8,938 nt of DNA, taken from positions 1 through 8,938 of the forward strand of contig CANJKD010000056.1 of the NCBI GenBank assembly GCA_947474415.1, given 5' to 3'. Source of the stretch: Burkholderiales bacterium. GTDB lineage: Bacteria; Pseudomonadota; Gammaproteobacteria; Burkholderiales; Burkholderiaceae_C. Positions 1-6,632 of the stretch are shown here, in pieces (positions within the stretch are counted from its first letter, which is position 1; each line of letters begins with the position of its first letter). Under the pieces are notes generated by a model. That model made no database searches and was not told where the DNA came from. It saw nothing but the letters and a program-made list of their open reading frames with translations. A program made the translations under genes and the position numbers.

Positions 1-90
1 CTCGGGGTTCTCCGCGTCTCTGCGGTGCGTGAGTTGGCTTCTCCTTCGTTGGACTGAATTCAGGGTAATTGCGTATGCACAAGGAAGAAC

Positions 91-106
91 AAACTGTATA
101 CAGTTT
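91..106. promoter_or_regulatory. Perfect 16-bp palindrome, likely operator for puuD
   Basis: AAACTGTA is followed directly by its reverse complement TACAGTTT, giving a perfect dyad with no spacer. It lies 162 bp before the puuD start, inside the A/T-rich part of the leader, and overlaps the candidate -10 hexamer TTTAAT at 104-109. The core TGTATACA resembles sites bound by GntR/FadR-type dimeric regulators, several of which control catabolic genes. Repression of puuD until purine or urate is present is an inference. No regulator gene of that family is in the window. Confidence 0.55.
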
Positions 107-153
107 AATTCGCGTCGCCGCGGAGCCTGGCCCCAGCCGGTCGCGACGTTCAT

Positions 154-192
154 GCCTCACAGAGCCCGCCGTGGTGAGCGCAGTTGTGAGGC
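154..192 (+). other. 8-bp inverted repeat in the puuD leader
   Basis: GCCTCACA at 154-161 is the exact reverse complement of TGTGAGGC at 185-192, separated by 23 bases. In a transcript beginning near the upstream palindrome this would form a hairpin in the 5' untranslated region. TGTG at 185-188 can also pair with CACA at 197-200, so an alternative fold is possible. No U-run follows, so it is not a classic terminator. A second regulator site is an equally possible reading. Confidence 0.3.
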
Positions 193-267
193 TTCGCACA
201 GGCGTGCTTCTTGCTGCTTTTGTCTGCTCTTGAAGCCCGCCGCTGCGAACCCCTGGAGACCCGCCGC

Positions 268-1467
268 ATGGACGCGTACCTGCTCGACTGGCTGAACCTG
301 CTGCTGCGCTGGGCGCACATCATCACCGGCATCGCCTGGATCGGCGCCTCGTTCTACTTCGTATCGCTCGACAACAGCCTGACGCCGCCGAAAGACCCGA
401 AAGACGCCGAGAAGGGCGTGGGCGGCGAGCAATGGGGCGTGCACGGCGGCGGCTTCTACCACCACATGAAGTACCCGGTGTCGCCACCGAAGCTGCCCGA
501 GCAACTGCACTGGTCGATGTGGGAGGCCTATTCCACCTGGCTGACCGGCTTCGCGCTGTTCACGGTGATGTACCTCTACAACGCCAGCACCTTCCTGATC
601 GACAAGACGCTGTTCGACTGGTCGCCCGCTGCGGCGATTGCCACCGCACTCGGCTTCTTCGTCGCCTTCTGGCTCATCTACGACGCCCTCTGCCGCGCCT
701 TCGGCCGCGGCAGGTACGGTGACGCCACCGTCGGCGCGCTGGTGTTCGTGTTCATCGTGATCGCCTCGTGGCTGTCGTGCCACCTGTTCGCCGGCCGTGC
801 CGCATTCCTGCTGGTCGGCGCCATGGTCGCCACGACGATGAGCGGCAACGTGTTCTTCTGGATCATTCCCGGCCAGCGCAAGGTGGTGGCGGCCATCCAG
901 GCCGGTCAGCCGGTGGACCCGGTGCATGGCCAGCGCGGCAAGCAGCGCAGCGTGCACAACACCTTCTTCACGCTGCCGGTGCTGTTCACGATGATGAGCA
1001 ACCACTACGGCGTCACCTATGGCGCGAAGTACAACTGGGTGGTGCTGGTGGCCATCATGACGGCGGGCGCGCTGATCCGCATGTCGTTCGCGTTCCGCCA
1101 CAAGGCGCTGGCTTATGGCAAGCCGGTGCCCTGGCACTTCGCGGTCCTCGGCAGCCTGGTCCTGGCCGGCGTGGTGTTCGCGCTGATGCCGCCGCCGCAG
1201 GCCACGCAGCCTGCTGCAACGGCGCCGGTCACGTTCGCCGAGGTGCAGGCCGTCGTCTCGCAGCGCTGCACGCTGTGCCATGGTGCCGCGATGCAGAGCA
1301 AGAACGTGCGCCTCGATTCGGCGGACGAGATCGTCAAGCACGCGCAGGCCCTCTACCAGCAGGCTGTCGTGCTGAAGGCCATGCCGATGAACAACGCGAC
1401 CCAGATCACCGATGCCGAGCGCGCGTTGATCGGGCGGTGGTTCACGGCCGGCGCCGCGCCGAATTGA
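268..1467 (+). CDS. puuD: Urate hydroxylase PuuD (membrane urate oxidase with cytochrome c domain)
   Basis: This 399-residue protein oxidises urate to 5-hydroxyisourate in purine breakdown, passing electrons to its own C-terminal cytochrome c domain. This is known for the PuuD (DUF989) family. The start MDAYLLDWLNLL is chosen because GGAG at 255-258 lies 9 bases before it; the longer open frame from 211 adds non-conserved residues. The first ~310 residues carry about seven or eight hydrophobic membrane segments (for example LLLRWAHIITGIAWIGASF near 10-28), and the histidines there may bind cofactor. A last membrane helix ends near ALMPPPQ. The soluble tail then has the haem motif CTLCH at residues 334-338, with a candidate axial methionine in KAMPMNN (M372 or M374). 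It is intact and full length. No other purine gene is visible, although one could lie upstream of the window. The inference of urate as substrate rests on the characteristic combination of membrane domain and CXXCH tail. Confidence 0.93.
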   Translation: MDAYLLDWLNLLLRWAHIITGIAWIGASFYFVSLDNSLTPPKDPKDAEKGVGGEQWGVHGGGFYHHMKYPVSPPKLPEQLHWSMWEAYSTWLTGFALFTVMYLYNASTFLIDKTLFDWSPAAAIATALGFFVAFWLIYDALCRAFGRGRYGDATVGALVFVFIVIASWLSCHLFAGRAAFLLVGAMVATTMSGNVFFWIIPGQRKVVAAIQAGQPVDPVHGQRGKQRSVHNTFFTLPVLFTMMSNHYGVTYGAKYNWVVLVAIMTAGALIRMSFAFRHKALAYGKPVPWHFAVLGSLVLAGVVFALMPPPQATQPAATAPVTFAEVQAVVSQRCTLCHGAAMQSKNVRLDSADEIVKHAQALYQQAVVLKAMPMNNATQITDAERALIGRWFTAGAAPN

Positions 1468-1510
1468 CTTCACCCACTTTTCACGCCCGCACCCACCCGA
1501 GAGGAACGAC

Positions 1511-2628
1511 ATGAGCCTGCCCGGCCGCGATGGGTCACGACGAGGCCCAGTTACAGCAATCCCGAGCCGCGTTGCTGCTCAGCGAGCAGCGCTTTCGCAG
1601 CGTGTTCAATCAGCAGTTCCAGTTCATGGTCATCCTGTCGCCGCAAGGGCATGTGCTGGAGATCAGCGAACAACTGCTTCTGCACGACAACGTGGTGCCC
1701 GTTGAGCAACTGATCGAGCGCCTGTTCTGGGAGACCGTGTGGTGGGCGCATGTTCCCGAGATGCGCGCCGTTTGGCCAGAGCGCCTGCGGCAGGCCGCGC
1801 TCGCCACCGGCACGCTGCTCAGCGAAGACGCGTTCAACTCGTCCACGGGCGAGATGCGGGTGGCGTCGGCTCGAACTGGACCTGCGCGAAGCACACAAGA
1901 TGCAGGCCATCGGCACGCTGGCCGGTGGCATCGCGCACGACTTCAACAACATCATCGGCGTGATTCTGGGCAACCTGGCGCTGGCGCAGCAAGACATCGA
2001 CCCCGGGCACGCGGCCCATGCGCGCTTGCTGCAAGTGCGCAAGGCCAGTGGCCGGGCGCCGGGCGCGCGACCTGGTGCAGCAGATCCTCGCCTTCAGCCG
2101 TCACCAGCCCAACGAGTTGGTCACCCAGCCCTTGCGGCCGGTCGTCGAAGAAACCCGGGCCATGCCGCGCCCGACGCTGCGGGCCGGCCGGCGACGATGC
2201 GGCACCGAATGGCCACGCCCACCTCTGGGTTCGGGACCACGGTTGCGGCATGGACGCGGCCACGCTGGCGCGCATCTTCGAGCTTCTTCACGACCCGGCA
2301 GGCCGCCGAGGGCACGGGGCTGGGCTTGTCAGTGGCCACGCCGCCTCGGCCCGTGGTTCCGCGCGGCGCGGGCCAGCATGTGCTGTACGTGGATGACGAC
2401 GAGATAATGGTCGTCATGGTGCAGAGCCTGCTTCAGCATTCGGGCTATCGCGTGACCACCTGCCGTGACGCGCTGACGGCCGTGGCCGCCGAGTGCGCGG
2501 ACCCGGCCCGGTTCGATGTGGTCGTGACCGACTTCAACATGCCGCTCGGCTCCGGGCTCGACGTGGCACTGGCCGTGCGAGATCTGCGGCCCGGCCCGGA
2601 CACCACCCGCCCGTGGCAACTCGATTGA
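1511..2628 (+). pseudogene. Decayed hybrid sensor histidine kinase (PAS, HisKA, HATPase_c, receiver)
   Basis: The ancestral gene coded for a PAS-containing hybrid histidine kinase with a C-terminal receiver. GAGGAA at 1501-1506 marks the old start ATG at 1511, but the frame is lost within about 20 bases. The PAS part (SEQRFRSVFNQQFQFMVIL) is read from about 1530 to 1855. The dimerisation/phosphoacceptor part (GTLAGGIAHDFNNI, His codon 1936-1938) is in a second frame, and RDLVQQILAFSR (from about 2069) is in a third. The ATPase G1 box WVRDHGCGMD (about 2228-2257) is back in the PAS frame. FFTTRQAAEGTGLGLSVA (F and G2 boxes) and the receiver (VLYVDDDE; phosphoacceptor Asp at 2530-2532 in VVVTDFNMP) are in the HisKA frame. 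Missing altogether are the end of PAS, the ATPase N box, the stretch after G2, and the second half of the receiver with its conserved Thr/Ser and Lys. Because both small frameshifts and larger deletions are present and the neighbours are intact, true gene decay is more likely than sequencing error. No functional product is expected. Confidence 0.9.
2052..2065 (+). repeat. 7-bp tandem duplication that breaks the kinase frame
   Basis: CCGGGCG occurs twice in a row, at 2052-2058 and 2059-2065. Removing one copy joins the codons for RKASGRA directly to RDLVQQILAFSR, the usual continuation of the HisKA helix in hybrid kinases. The duplication is therefore a readable frameshift mutation in the pseudogene. 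Confidence 0.8.
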
Positions 2629-2660
2629 CCCTCAACAACCCCCACTGAAAGACACTTACC

Positions 2661-2873
2661 ATGCCCACGATCCGCGTCGAGATGTTCGAGGGCCGCACGC
2701 CCGATCAGAAGCGGGCGCTGGTCGCTGCATTGACAGATGCCTGCGTCCGAACGCTCGGGTCTTCACCCGACAGTGTTCAAGTTCTGCTGTTCGACATCGC
2801 CCGCCAGAACTGGGCCGCCGGTGGCAGCTTGTGGAGTGACAAGAGCGCGCCACCGAAGCCTGACGGCGGCTGA
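2661..2873 (+). CDS. 4-oxalocrotonate tautomerase family protein
   Basis: This 70-residue protein belongs to the tautomerase superfamily of small beta-alpha-beta proteins that use an N-terminal proline as catalytic base once Met is removed. Pro1 is present (MPTIRVEMFEGRT), and the EGR motif gives Arg11, which binds the substrate carboxylate in 4-oxalocrotonate tautomerase. By hand alignment the second substrate arginine (Arg39) is Gln (SVQVLLFD) and the position of Phe50 is Trp (ARQNW). The C-terminus is extended by several residues ending KSAPPKPDGG. The substrate is therefore uncertain and need not be 4-oxalocrotonate. The ribosome site is weak (GAAAGA near 2646). It begins 32 bp after the kinase pseudogene on the same strand and may share its transcript. 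The size is typical of the family, and nothing suggests damage. Confidence 0.85.
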   Translation: MPTIRVEMFEGRTPDQKRALVAALTDACVRTLGSSPDSVQVLLFDIARQNWAAGGSLWSDKSAPPKPDGG

Positions 2874-3139
2874 TCGAACCCGCAGCAAATCAGCACGGTT
2901 TCGACGTGGGCCCCGGTCGATGCGCGGTTGTTGACCCGCGAATCGGCCGCGAGCAGTTGGCGCCTCGGGCCTGCGGCGCTCGACAGGTCGGGCAATGGCG
3001 TGCCCGGCCGCACCGCCACGCCCAAGCATCTGCGGCGAGCGCGGCCTGAAACACGCCCGCCAGCAGCCGCGTGCCGAGCGGGCGGGCGCCGAGCAGGTGG
3101 GCGCGCAGCGCCGCCCGCCGCCGGGTCAGCAGGGCGCGC
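2874..3139. other. Region between convergent genes with possible decayed minus-strand coding remnants
   Basis: No intact gene is supported. On the minus strand, from about 3147 down to about 3020, one frame reads as plausible protein (ERALLTRRRAALRAHLLG then ARPLGTRLLAGVFQAALAAD). Another frame from about 3025 to 2870 gives VRPGTPLPDLSSAAG followed by RVNNRASTGAHVETVLICCG. Neither is recognised, the first has no start of its own, and the stretch could equally be non-coding GC-rich DNA. It lies directly downstream of the protease stop, where a co-transcribed and later broken gene would sit. Confidence 0.35.
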
Positions 3140-3185
3140 TCAAGAACGCGCCGGCCACGGCGGCGCTGACAGGTCGGGCATGGCG
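2974..3185. repeat. Imperfect direct repeat pair flanking the protease 3' end
   Basis: The unit CGGCGCT(C)GACAGGTCGGGCA(A)TGGCG occurs at 2974-3000 and 3161-3185. The copies differ only by two single-base insertions and start 187 bp apart. The right copy encodes the end of the protease (GAMPDLSA), and the left copy would encode PLPDLSSA in another frame. A partial duplication of the gene end is the simplest reading. Confidence 0.6.
3081..3119. terminator. GC-rich inverted repeat after the protease stop (possible terminator)
   Basis: GGCGGGCG at 3081-3088 pairs exactly with CGCCCGCC at 3112-3119 across a 23-base loop. It starts about 20 bp past the protease stop and lies between convergent genes, where a two-way terminator would be expected. 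There is no T-run on either side and chance pairing is common at this GC content, so the call is weak. Confidence 0.22.
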
Positions 3186-6100
3186 CCGAACTCGGGCGTC
3201 TTGGCGCCGGTGCGTGCGATCTCGCTCAGCGCCGTGGCCAGCGCCACTTCGAGCTGCCGGTCGTTGCCGGTGGCGGCATCCTGCGGTGCGTTGTCGATCT
3301 CGATCTGCGGGTCGGTGCCGTGGTTCTCGACGCCGAAGCCGACATCGCCGAACCAGAACGCGAACTCGGGTTGCGTGGTCGCGGTGCCGTCGACCAGCGT
3401 GTGGCGCGGCCAGATGCCCACCACGCCGCCCCAGGTGCGCGTGCCCACCAGCGGGCCGATGCCCATCAGCTTGAAGCTGTGCGAGAAGATGTCGCCGTCG
3501 GAGCCAGCGTGTTCGTTCGTCAGCGCCACCACCGGGCCGGCCACCGATTCATCGGGGTAGGGCGAGGGCTTGCTCCAGCGCGTCAGCGCATAGCCGATGC
3601 GTTTGCGCGCCACCTTCTCCAGCAGCAGTTGCGACACATGGCCGCCTCGGTTGTAGCGCACGTCGACGATCAGCGCCGGGTAATCGCATTCGGCGCTGAA
3701 GTAGCGGTGGAACTCGGCATAGCCGGCCGCCATCATGTCGGGCAGGTGGAAGTAGCCGACGCGCCCGCCCGACTGTTCGTGCACCCAGGTGCGGTTGTGC
3801 TCGACCCACTCGCGGTAACGCGCCGGCACTTCGTCGGCGAGCGTGTGAACGAGCACGCGGCGCGTGCTTGCGGCGCTGTCTGCATCCGTTCCCGCGCCAT
3901 CGCCCGACGCCAGCGTGAGTTCGACCTTCGCGTTCGCCTGGTGCACCAGCAAGGCTTCCGGCGGCCGTTCGGCCGAGACGCGCTGGCCGTTCACCGCGAC
4001 GATGCGCTCGCCCACCTTCACTTCCACGCCAACCGCGTTCAGCGGCGAATCGGCACCGGCATCCCAGGCGTCGCCGCACACCAGCCGCGTGATTTCGTAG
4101 CTTTGGTCAGCCGGCACGAAGCGCGTGTCGGCACCGAGGTAACCCAGCGCGACCGACGGTGGCCGCCGGTGGTCGCCGCCCATCTCGTAGGCGTGCGAGG
4201 TGCCGAGTTCGCCCTGCATCTCCCAGACCAGATCGGACAGCTCGCCGCGCGTGGCAACGCGCGCCACCAGCGGCTCGTAGCGCGCGTACACCGCGTTCCA
4301 ATCGACCCCCGACATGTTCGCAACCCAGAACTGGTCGCGTTGCAGGCGCCACACTTCGCGCAGCATCTGTGGCCATTCGCGCCGCGGTTCGACCGAAAGG
4401 CGGATGCGGTCTAGGTCGAGCCAGCCAGTCTTGCGCGACGGCGGGCCCGGGGCCGCATCCTTTTCCGCGGCGGGCGTGGCGTTGACGCTGATGGCGCGCA
4501 GCCGCTTGCCTTCGCGCAGCACCAGCGTGGTGTGGTCGGCGGCGAGCTCGAAGCTGTCGGCCTTGTCGGCCAGCGGCTCGGTGCGCAGCGTCGCGAAGTC
4601 GAACACTTCGAGGCGCGCAGGCGCTTCCTTGTGGCCGCCGCGGCCGTGCGCGCCGACGATGCCCTGGATGCTCCACAGCACCTTGCCGCGGCCGGCGCCG
4701 ACGAGCCGGCCAAAGCGGTTTTCGCTCACCGGGAAGGGCGCGATGCGCTGCGCGATGCCGGGCAGGTCGATCTGCATCGATGCGGCTGGCGTGCCCGCGG
4801 TGGGGTCGTCCTTGCGCGTCCGGGTCGCGTCGGCGTCGCGGTTGTCCGGCTTCAGGCCCTTGGGCGCCGGGTCGAACGGCGGCGCGCCGCCGGCCTTCAG
4901 CGCGATCAGGTAGGGCCGCGCCGCGCGCGGGAAGCTCAGCTCGAACTGCACGCTGTCGTAGACCGGGTCGAAGGTGCGCAGCGACAGGAAATACAGGTAC
5001 TTGCCCTCGGGATCGAACGACGGGCTGTAGTCGCGAAACTCGGGCTTCGTGACCAGCAAGCTCGTGCCGCTGCCCACGCCATGCAGCTTGATCGCGGTGT
5101 GGCGCGGGCTGGTCTGGAACGTGTAGGCGAGCCACGCGGCATCGGGCGACCAGGCGAGGTCGTCGCTGCGGCCGGCATCGCTCGCGTCGACGGTGGTCAA
5201 CACGCCGCTTGCGGTATCGCCGATCAGCACCTGGTTGCGGTGGTTGGCCATGGCCACCAGCGTGCCGTGGGGCGCGGCGCGCAGGGCGGTGACGTGGCCC
5301 ACGTCCCAGGGCAGGGCGCGCCCGTTGCTGCCCTCGCCCTCGCTCGTGAACAAAGTGATGCGCTCCTCGCCCGAGGCATCGCTGACGGCCACCAGCGTGG
5401 CGCCGTCGGCGAGCCACTGGCCGTGGCTCAGCCGGCCGGTGATGTGGGCCGAGCTGGCTTGAGCGGCGGTTGCGGCAGTTGCGGCCGGTGCGGCTGGCAC
5501 GGCCTCATCGTGCTGGCGCACCGCACCCTCCCAGAGCGCCATCGTGACCAGCTTGCCGCGCGCGTCGATCGCCAGGCTGTGGCCGGCCGGGTGCACGTGC
5601 ACCGTGCCGAGGTGGTCTGCGGCCGCCACGAACTTGCGCGCCGCCTGGGTGCGGTGCGCGGGTGTTCGCACGTCCACGCGCGTGGGCGTGTCGGTGGCGG
5701 GCTCGTACAGCCACAGTTCGGCGCCGCACTGGTAGACGATGCGCGTGCCATCGGTCTGCGCATGGCGGGCGTAGAAGTCTTCGTGGTGGGTGTGGCGCCG
5801 CAGGCCGGAGCCATCGGGCAGGCAGGAATAGAGGTTGCCGATGCCTTCGACGTCGGACAGGTGGTAGATGCGCCCGCCGACCCACATCGGGCTGGTGATG
5901 TTGCCCTTCAGCTCGGTCATTCTTCGGTACTGGCCGGTGCCGGCGGCATCGATCCACAGGTGGCCGGCCGTGCCGCCCCGATAGCGTTTCCAGCGCGCCG
6001 GGTCAGCCGTGTTGCGGCCGATCACGCGCGCCCCCTCGGGCCCGAACGCCAGGTGGTTGACCTGCCCGAGCGGCAGCATCAGCGGCGTGCCGCCTTCGGG

Positions 6101-6466
6101 CGCGAGCGTGTAGGCACGGTGGTTGCGGAAGAACGGCTGGCCGTGCGTGCTGACGAAGAGGATGTGGCCTTCGGGCGTCCAGCCGCGCACGAGGGTGTCC
6201 GGCCCGAGCCAGGTCAGGCGCTTCGCCGGGCCGCCTTCCGCGGGCATCACATACACCTCGGCGTGCTGCTCGTCGCGGCCGATGAAGGCGATCCACTTTC
6301 CATCCGGCGACAGGCAGGGCGTGGACGGCTCCGAGAGGCCGGCCGTCAGCCGCCGCGCCAGCCCGCCGGCGGTGCCGACTTGCCAGAGATCGTCGTCGGC
6401 GACGAAGGCGATGGTGTCCGCGAAGAGCGTCGGGAAGCGAAGGTAGGCGGAGGTGTCCATGGTCAT
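3140..6466 (-). CDS. Tricorn-like protease (beta-propeller, PDZ, S41-type serine peptidase)
   Basis: The protein has 1108 residues from the chosen ATG (MTMDTSAYLRFPTLFAD). The frame is open to 6523, but the extra 19 residues are unlike the family and no clear ribosome site decides. Tricorn proteases are large cytoplasmic peptidases that trim peptides released by other proteases, and no signal peptide is seen here. Rough layout: six-bladed propeller region ~8-285 with WKRYRGGTAGHLWID and HTHHEDFYARH; seven-bladed region ~300-640; C1 domain ~660-760; PDZ ~775-865; S41 core ~885-1090. Candidate catalytic residues are His758 (GTSHAYEM, codon 4193-4195), Ser989 (HAGSDGD, 3500-3502) and Glu1047 (GVENHGTDP, 3326-3328). 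The Ser-Glu spacing of 58 equals that of archaeal tricorn (Ser965, Glu1023), and His-Ser is 231 against 219. An Ala-rich linker lies near residues 319-337, and an Asp/Arg/Lys-rich stretch near 540-560 may be an insertion. The gene is intact and convergent with the tautomerase gene. No tricorn cofactor aminopeptidase is visible. Confidence 0.92.
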   Translation of the reverse strand: MTMDTSAYLRFPTLFADTIAFVADDDLWQVGTAGGLARRLTAGLSEPSTPCLSPDGKWIAFIGRDEQHAEVYVMPAEGGPAKRLTWLGPDTLVRGWTPEGHILFVSTHGQPFFRNHRAYTLAPEGGTPLMLPLGQVNHLAFGPEGARVIGRNTADPARWKRYRGGTAGHLWIDAAGTGQYRRMTELKGNITSPMWVGGRIYHLSDVEGIGNLYSCLPDGSGLRRHTHHEDFYARHAQTDGTRIVYQCGAELWLYEPATDTPTRVDVRTPAHRTQAARKFVAAADHLGTVHVHPAGHSLAIDARGKLVTMALWEGAVRQHDEAVPAAPAATAATAAQASSAHITGRLSHGQWLADGATLVAVSDASGEERITLFTSEGEGSNGRALPWDVGHVTALRAAPHGTLVAMANHRNQVLIGDTASGVLTTVDASDAGRSDDLAWSPDAAWLAYTFQTSPRHTAIKLHGVGSGTSLLVTKPEFRDYSPSFDPEGKYLYFLSLRTFDPVYDSVQFELSFPRAARPYLIALKAGGAPPFDPAPKGLKPDNRDADATRTRKDDPTAGTPAASMQIDLPGIAQRIAPFPVSENRFGRLVGAGRGKVLWSIQGIVGAHGRGGHKEAPARLEVFDFATLRTEPLADKADSFELAADHTTLVLREGKRLRAISVNATPAAEKDAAPGPPSRKTGWLDLDRIRLSVEPRREWPQMLREVWRLQRDQFWVANMSGVDWNAVYARYEPLVARVATRGELSDLVWEMQGELGTSHAYEMGGDHRRPPSVALGYLGADTRFVPADQSYEITRLVCGDAWDAGADSPLNAVGVEVKVGERIVAVNGQRVSAERPPEALLVHQANAKVELTLASGDGAGTDADSAASTRRVLVHTLADEVPARYREWVEHNRTWVHEQSGGRVGYFHLPDMMAAGYAEFHRYFSAECDYPALIVDVRYNRGGHVSQLLLEKVARKRIGYALTRWSKPSPYPDESVAGPVVALTNEHAGSDGDIFSHSFKLMGIGPLVGTRTWGGVVGIWPRHTLVDGTATTQPEFAFWFGDVGFGVENHGTDPQIEIDNAPQDAATGNDRQLEVALATALSEIARTGAKTPEFGAMPDLSAPPWPARS

Positions 6467-6576
6467 CGGCGTCTCGGGCTGGGCGTGAAAAGGCTGCATG
6501 CGAAACCGCGTGCGAACCCGCATGCCATACGGTATCGGGGGAAGTATGAGCGCGCGCCGGGCGCAATGAATGCGGG

Positions 6577-6594
6577 TTCACCTGAAGGGGTGAA
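6577..6594. promoter_or_regulatory. Dyad TTCACC-N6-GGTGAA upstream of the protease
   Basis: TTCACC at 6577-6582 and GGTGAA at 6589-6594 are exact reverse complements around a 6-base spacer. The dyad lies about 110 bp before the protease start codon, just upstream of the weak promoter candidate, which is a position that suits a regulator site. Six-base arms occur by chance, so this is tentative. Confidence 0.25.
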
Positions 6595-6618
6595 GGGCTT
6601 GGCCCTCGCGCGCCACGA

Positions 6619-6632
6619 CCCCCCCCCCCCCC
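6619..6632. repeat. Homopolymer run of 14 C (14 G on the minus strand)
   Basis: Fourteen consecutive C lie between the LysR stop and the protease start. Arms CGCCAC (6611-6616) and GTGGCG (6639-6644) enclose the run. Runs this long are prone to slippage in replication and to miscounting by sequencers. The run lies outside any coding region, so length change could only affect transcription or RNA structure. Confidence 0.9.

Larger units (their letters stand above)
1..267. other. Upstream/leader region of puuD, no gene seen
   Basis: I find no convincing coding sequence here; the short open frames do not look like proteins. Bases 8-27 contain a CCGC-GTCTCT-GCGG element that resembles short intergenic motifs found dispersed in many bacterial genomes. 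That comparison is from memory and is only an inference. The rest holds the 16-bp palindrome at 91-106, a candidate -10 hexamer TTTAAT at 104-109 (five of six consensus bases, with no good -35 at the usual distance) and an 8-bp inverted repeat at 154-192. The base composition around 60-110 is much more A/T rich than the flanks, as expected for a promoter. Confidence 0.6.

Noticed and set aside
29..295. Plus-strand small open frame in the puuD leader
   Set aside because: It runs past the puuD start in another frame, is rich in Arg, Ser and Cys, has no good ribosome site, and covers the promoter palindrome.
157..1512. 451-codon minus-strand open frame across puuD
   Set aside because: It is a shadow of puuD, rich in His, Arg and Glu from antisense codons, with no motifs or ribosome site.
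1511..2628. Two or three separate functional signalling genes (PAS protein, short kinase, receiver)
   Set aside because: No piece has its own start signal or a complete domain. The fragments follow the order of a single hybrid kinase and are separated by readable frameshifts and deletions.
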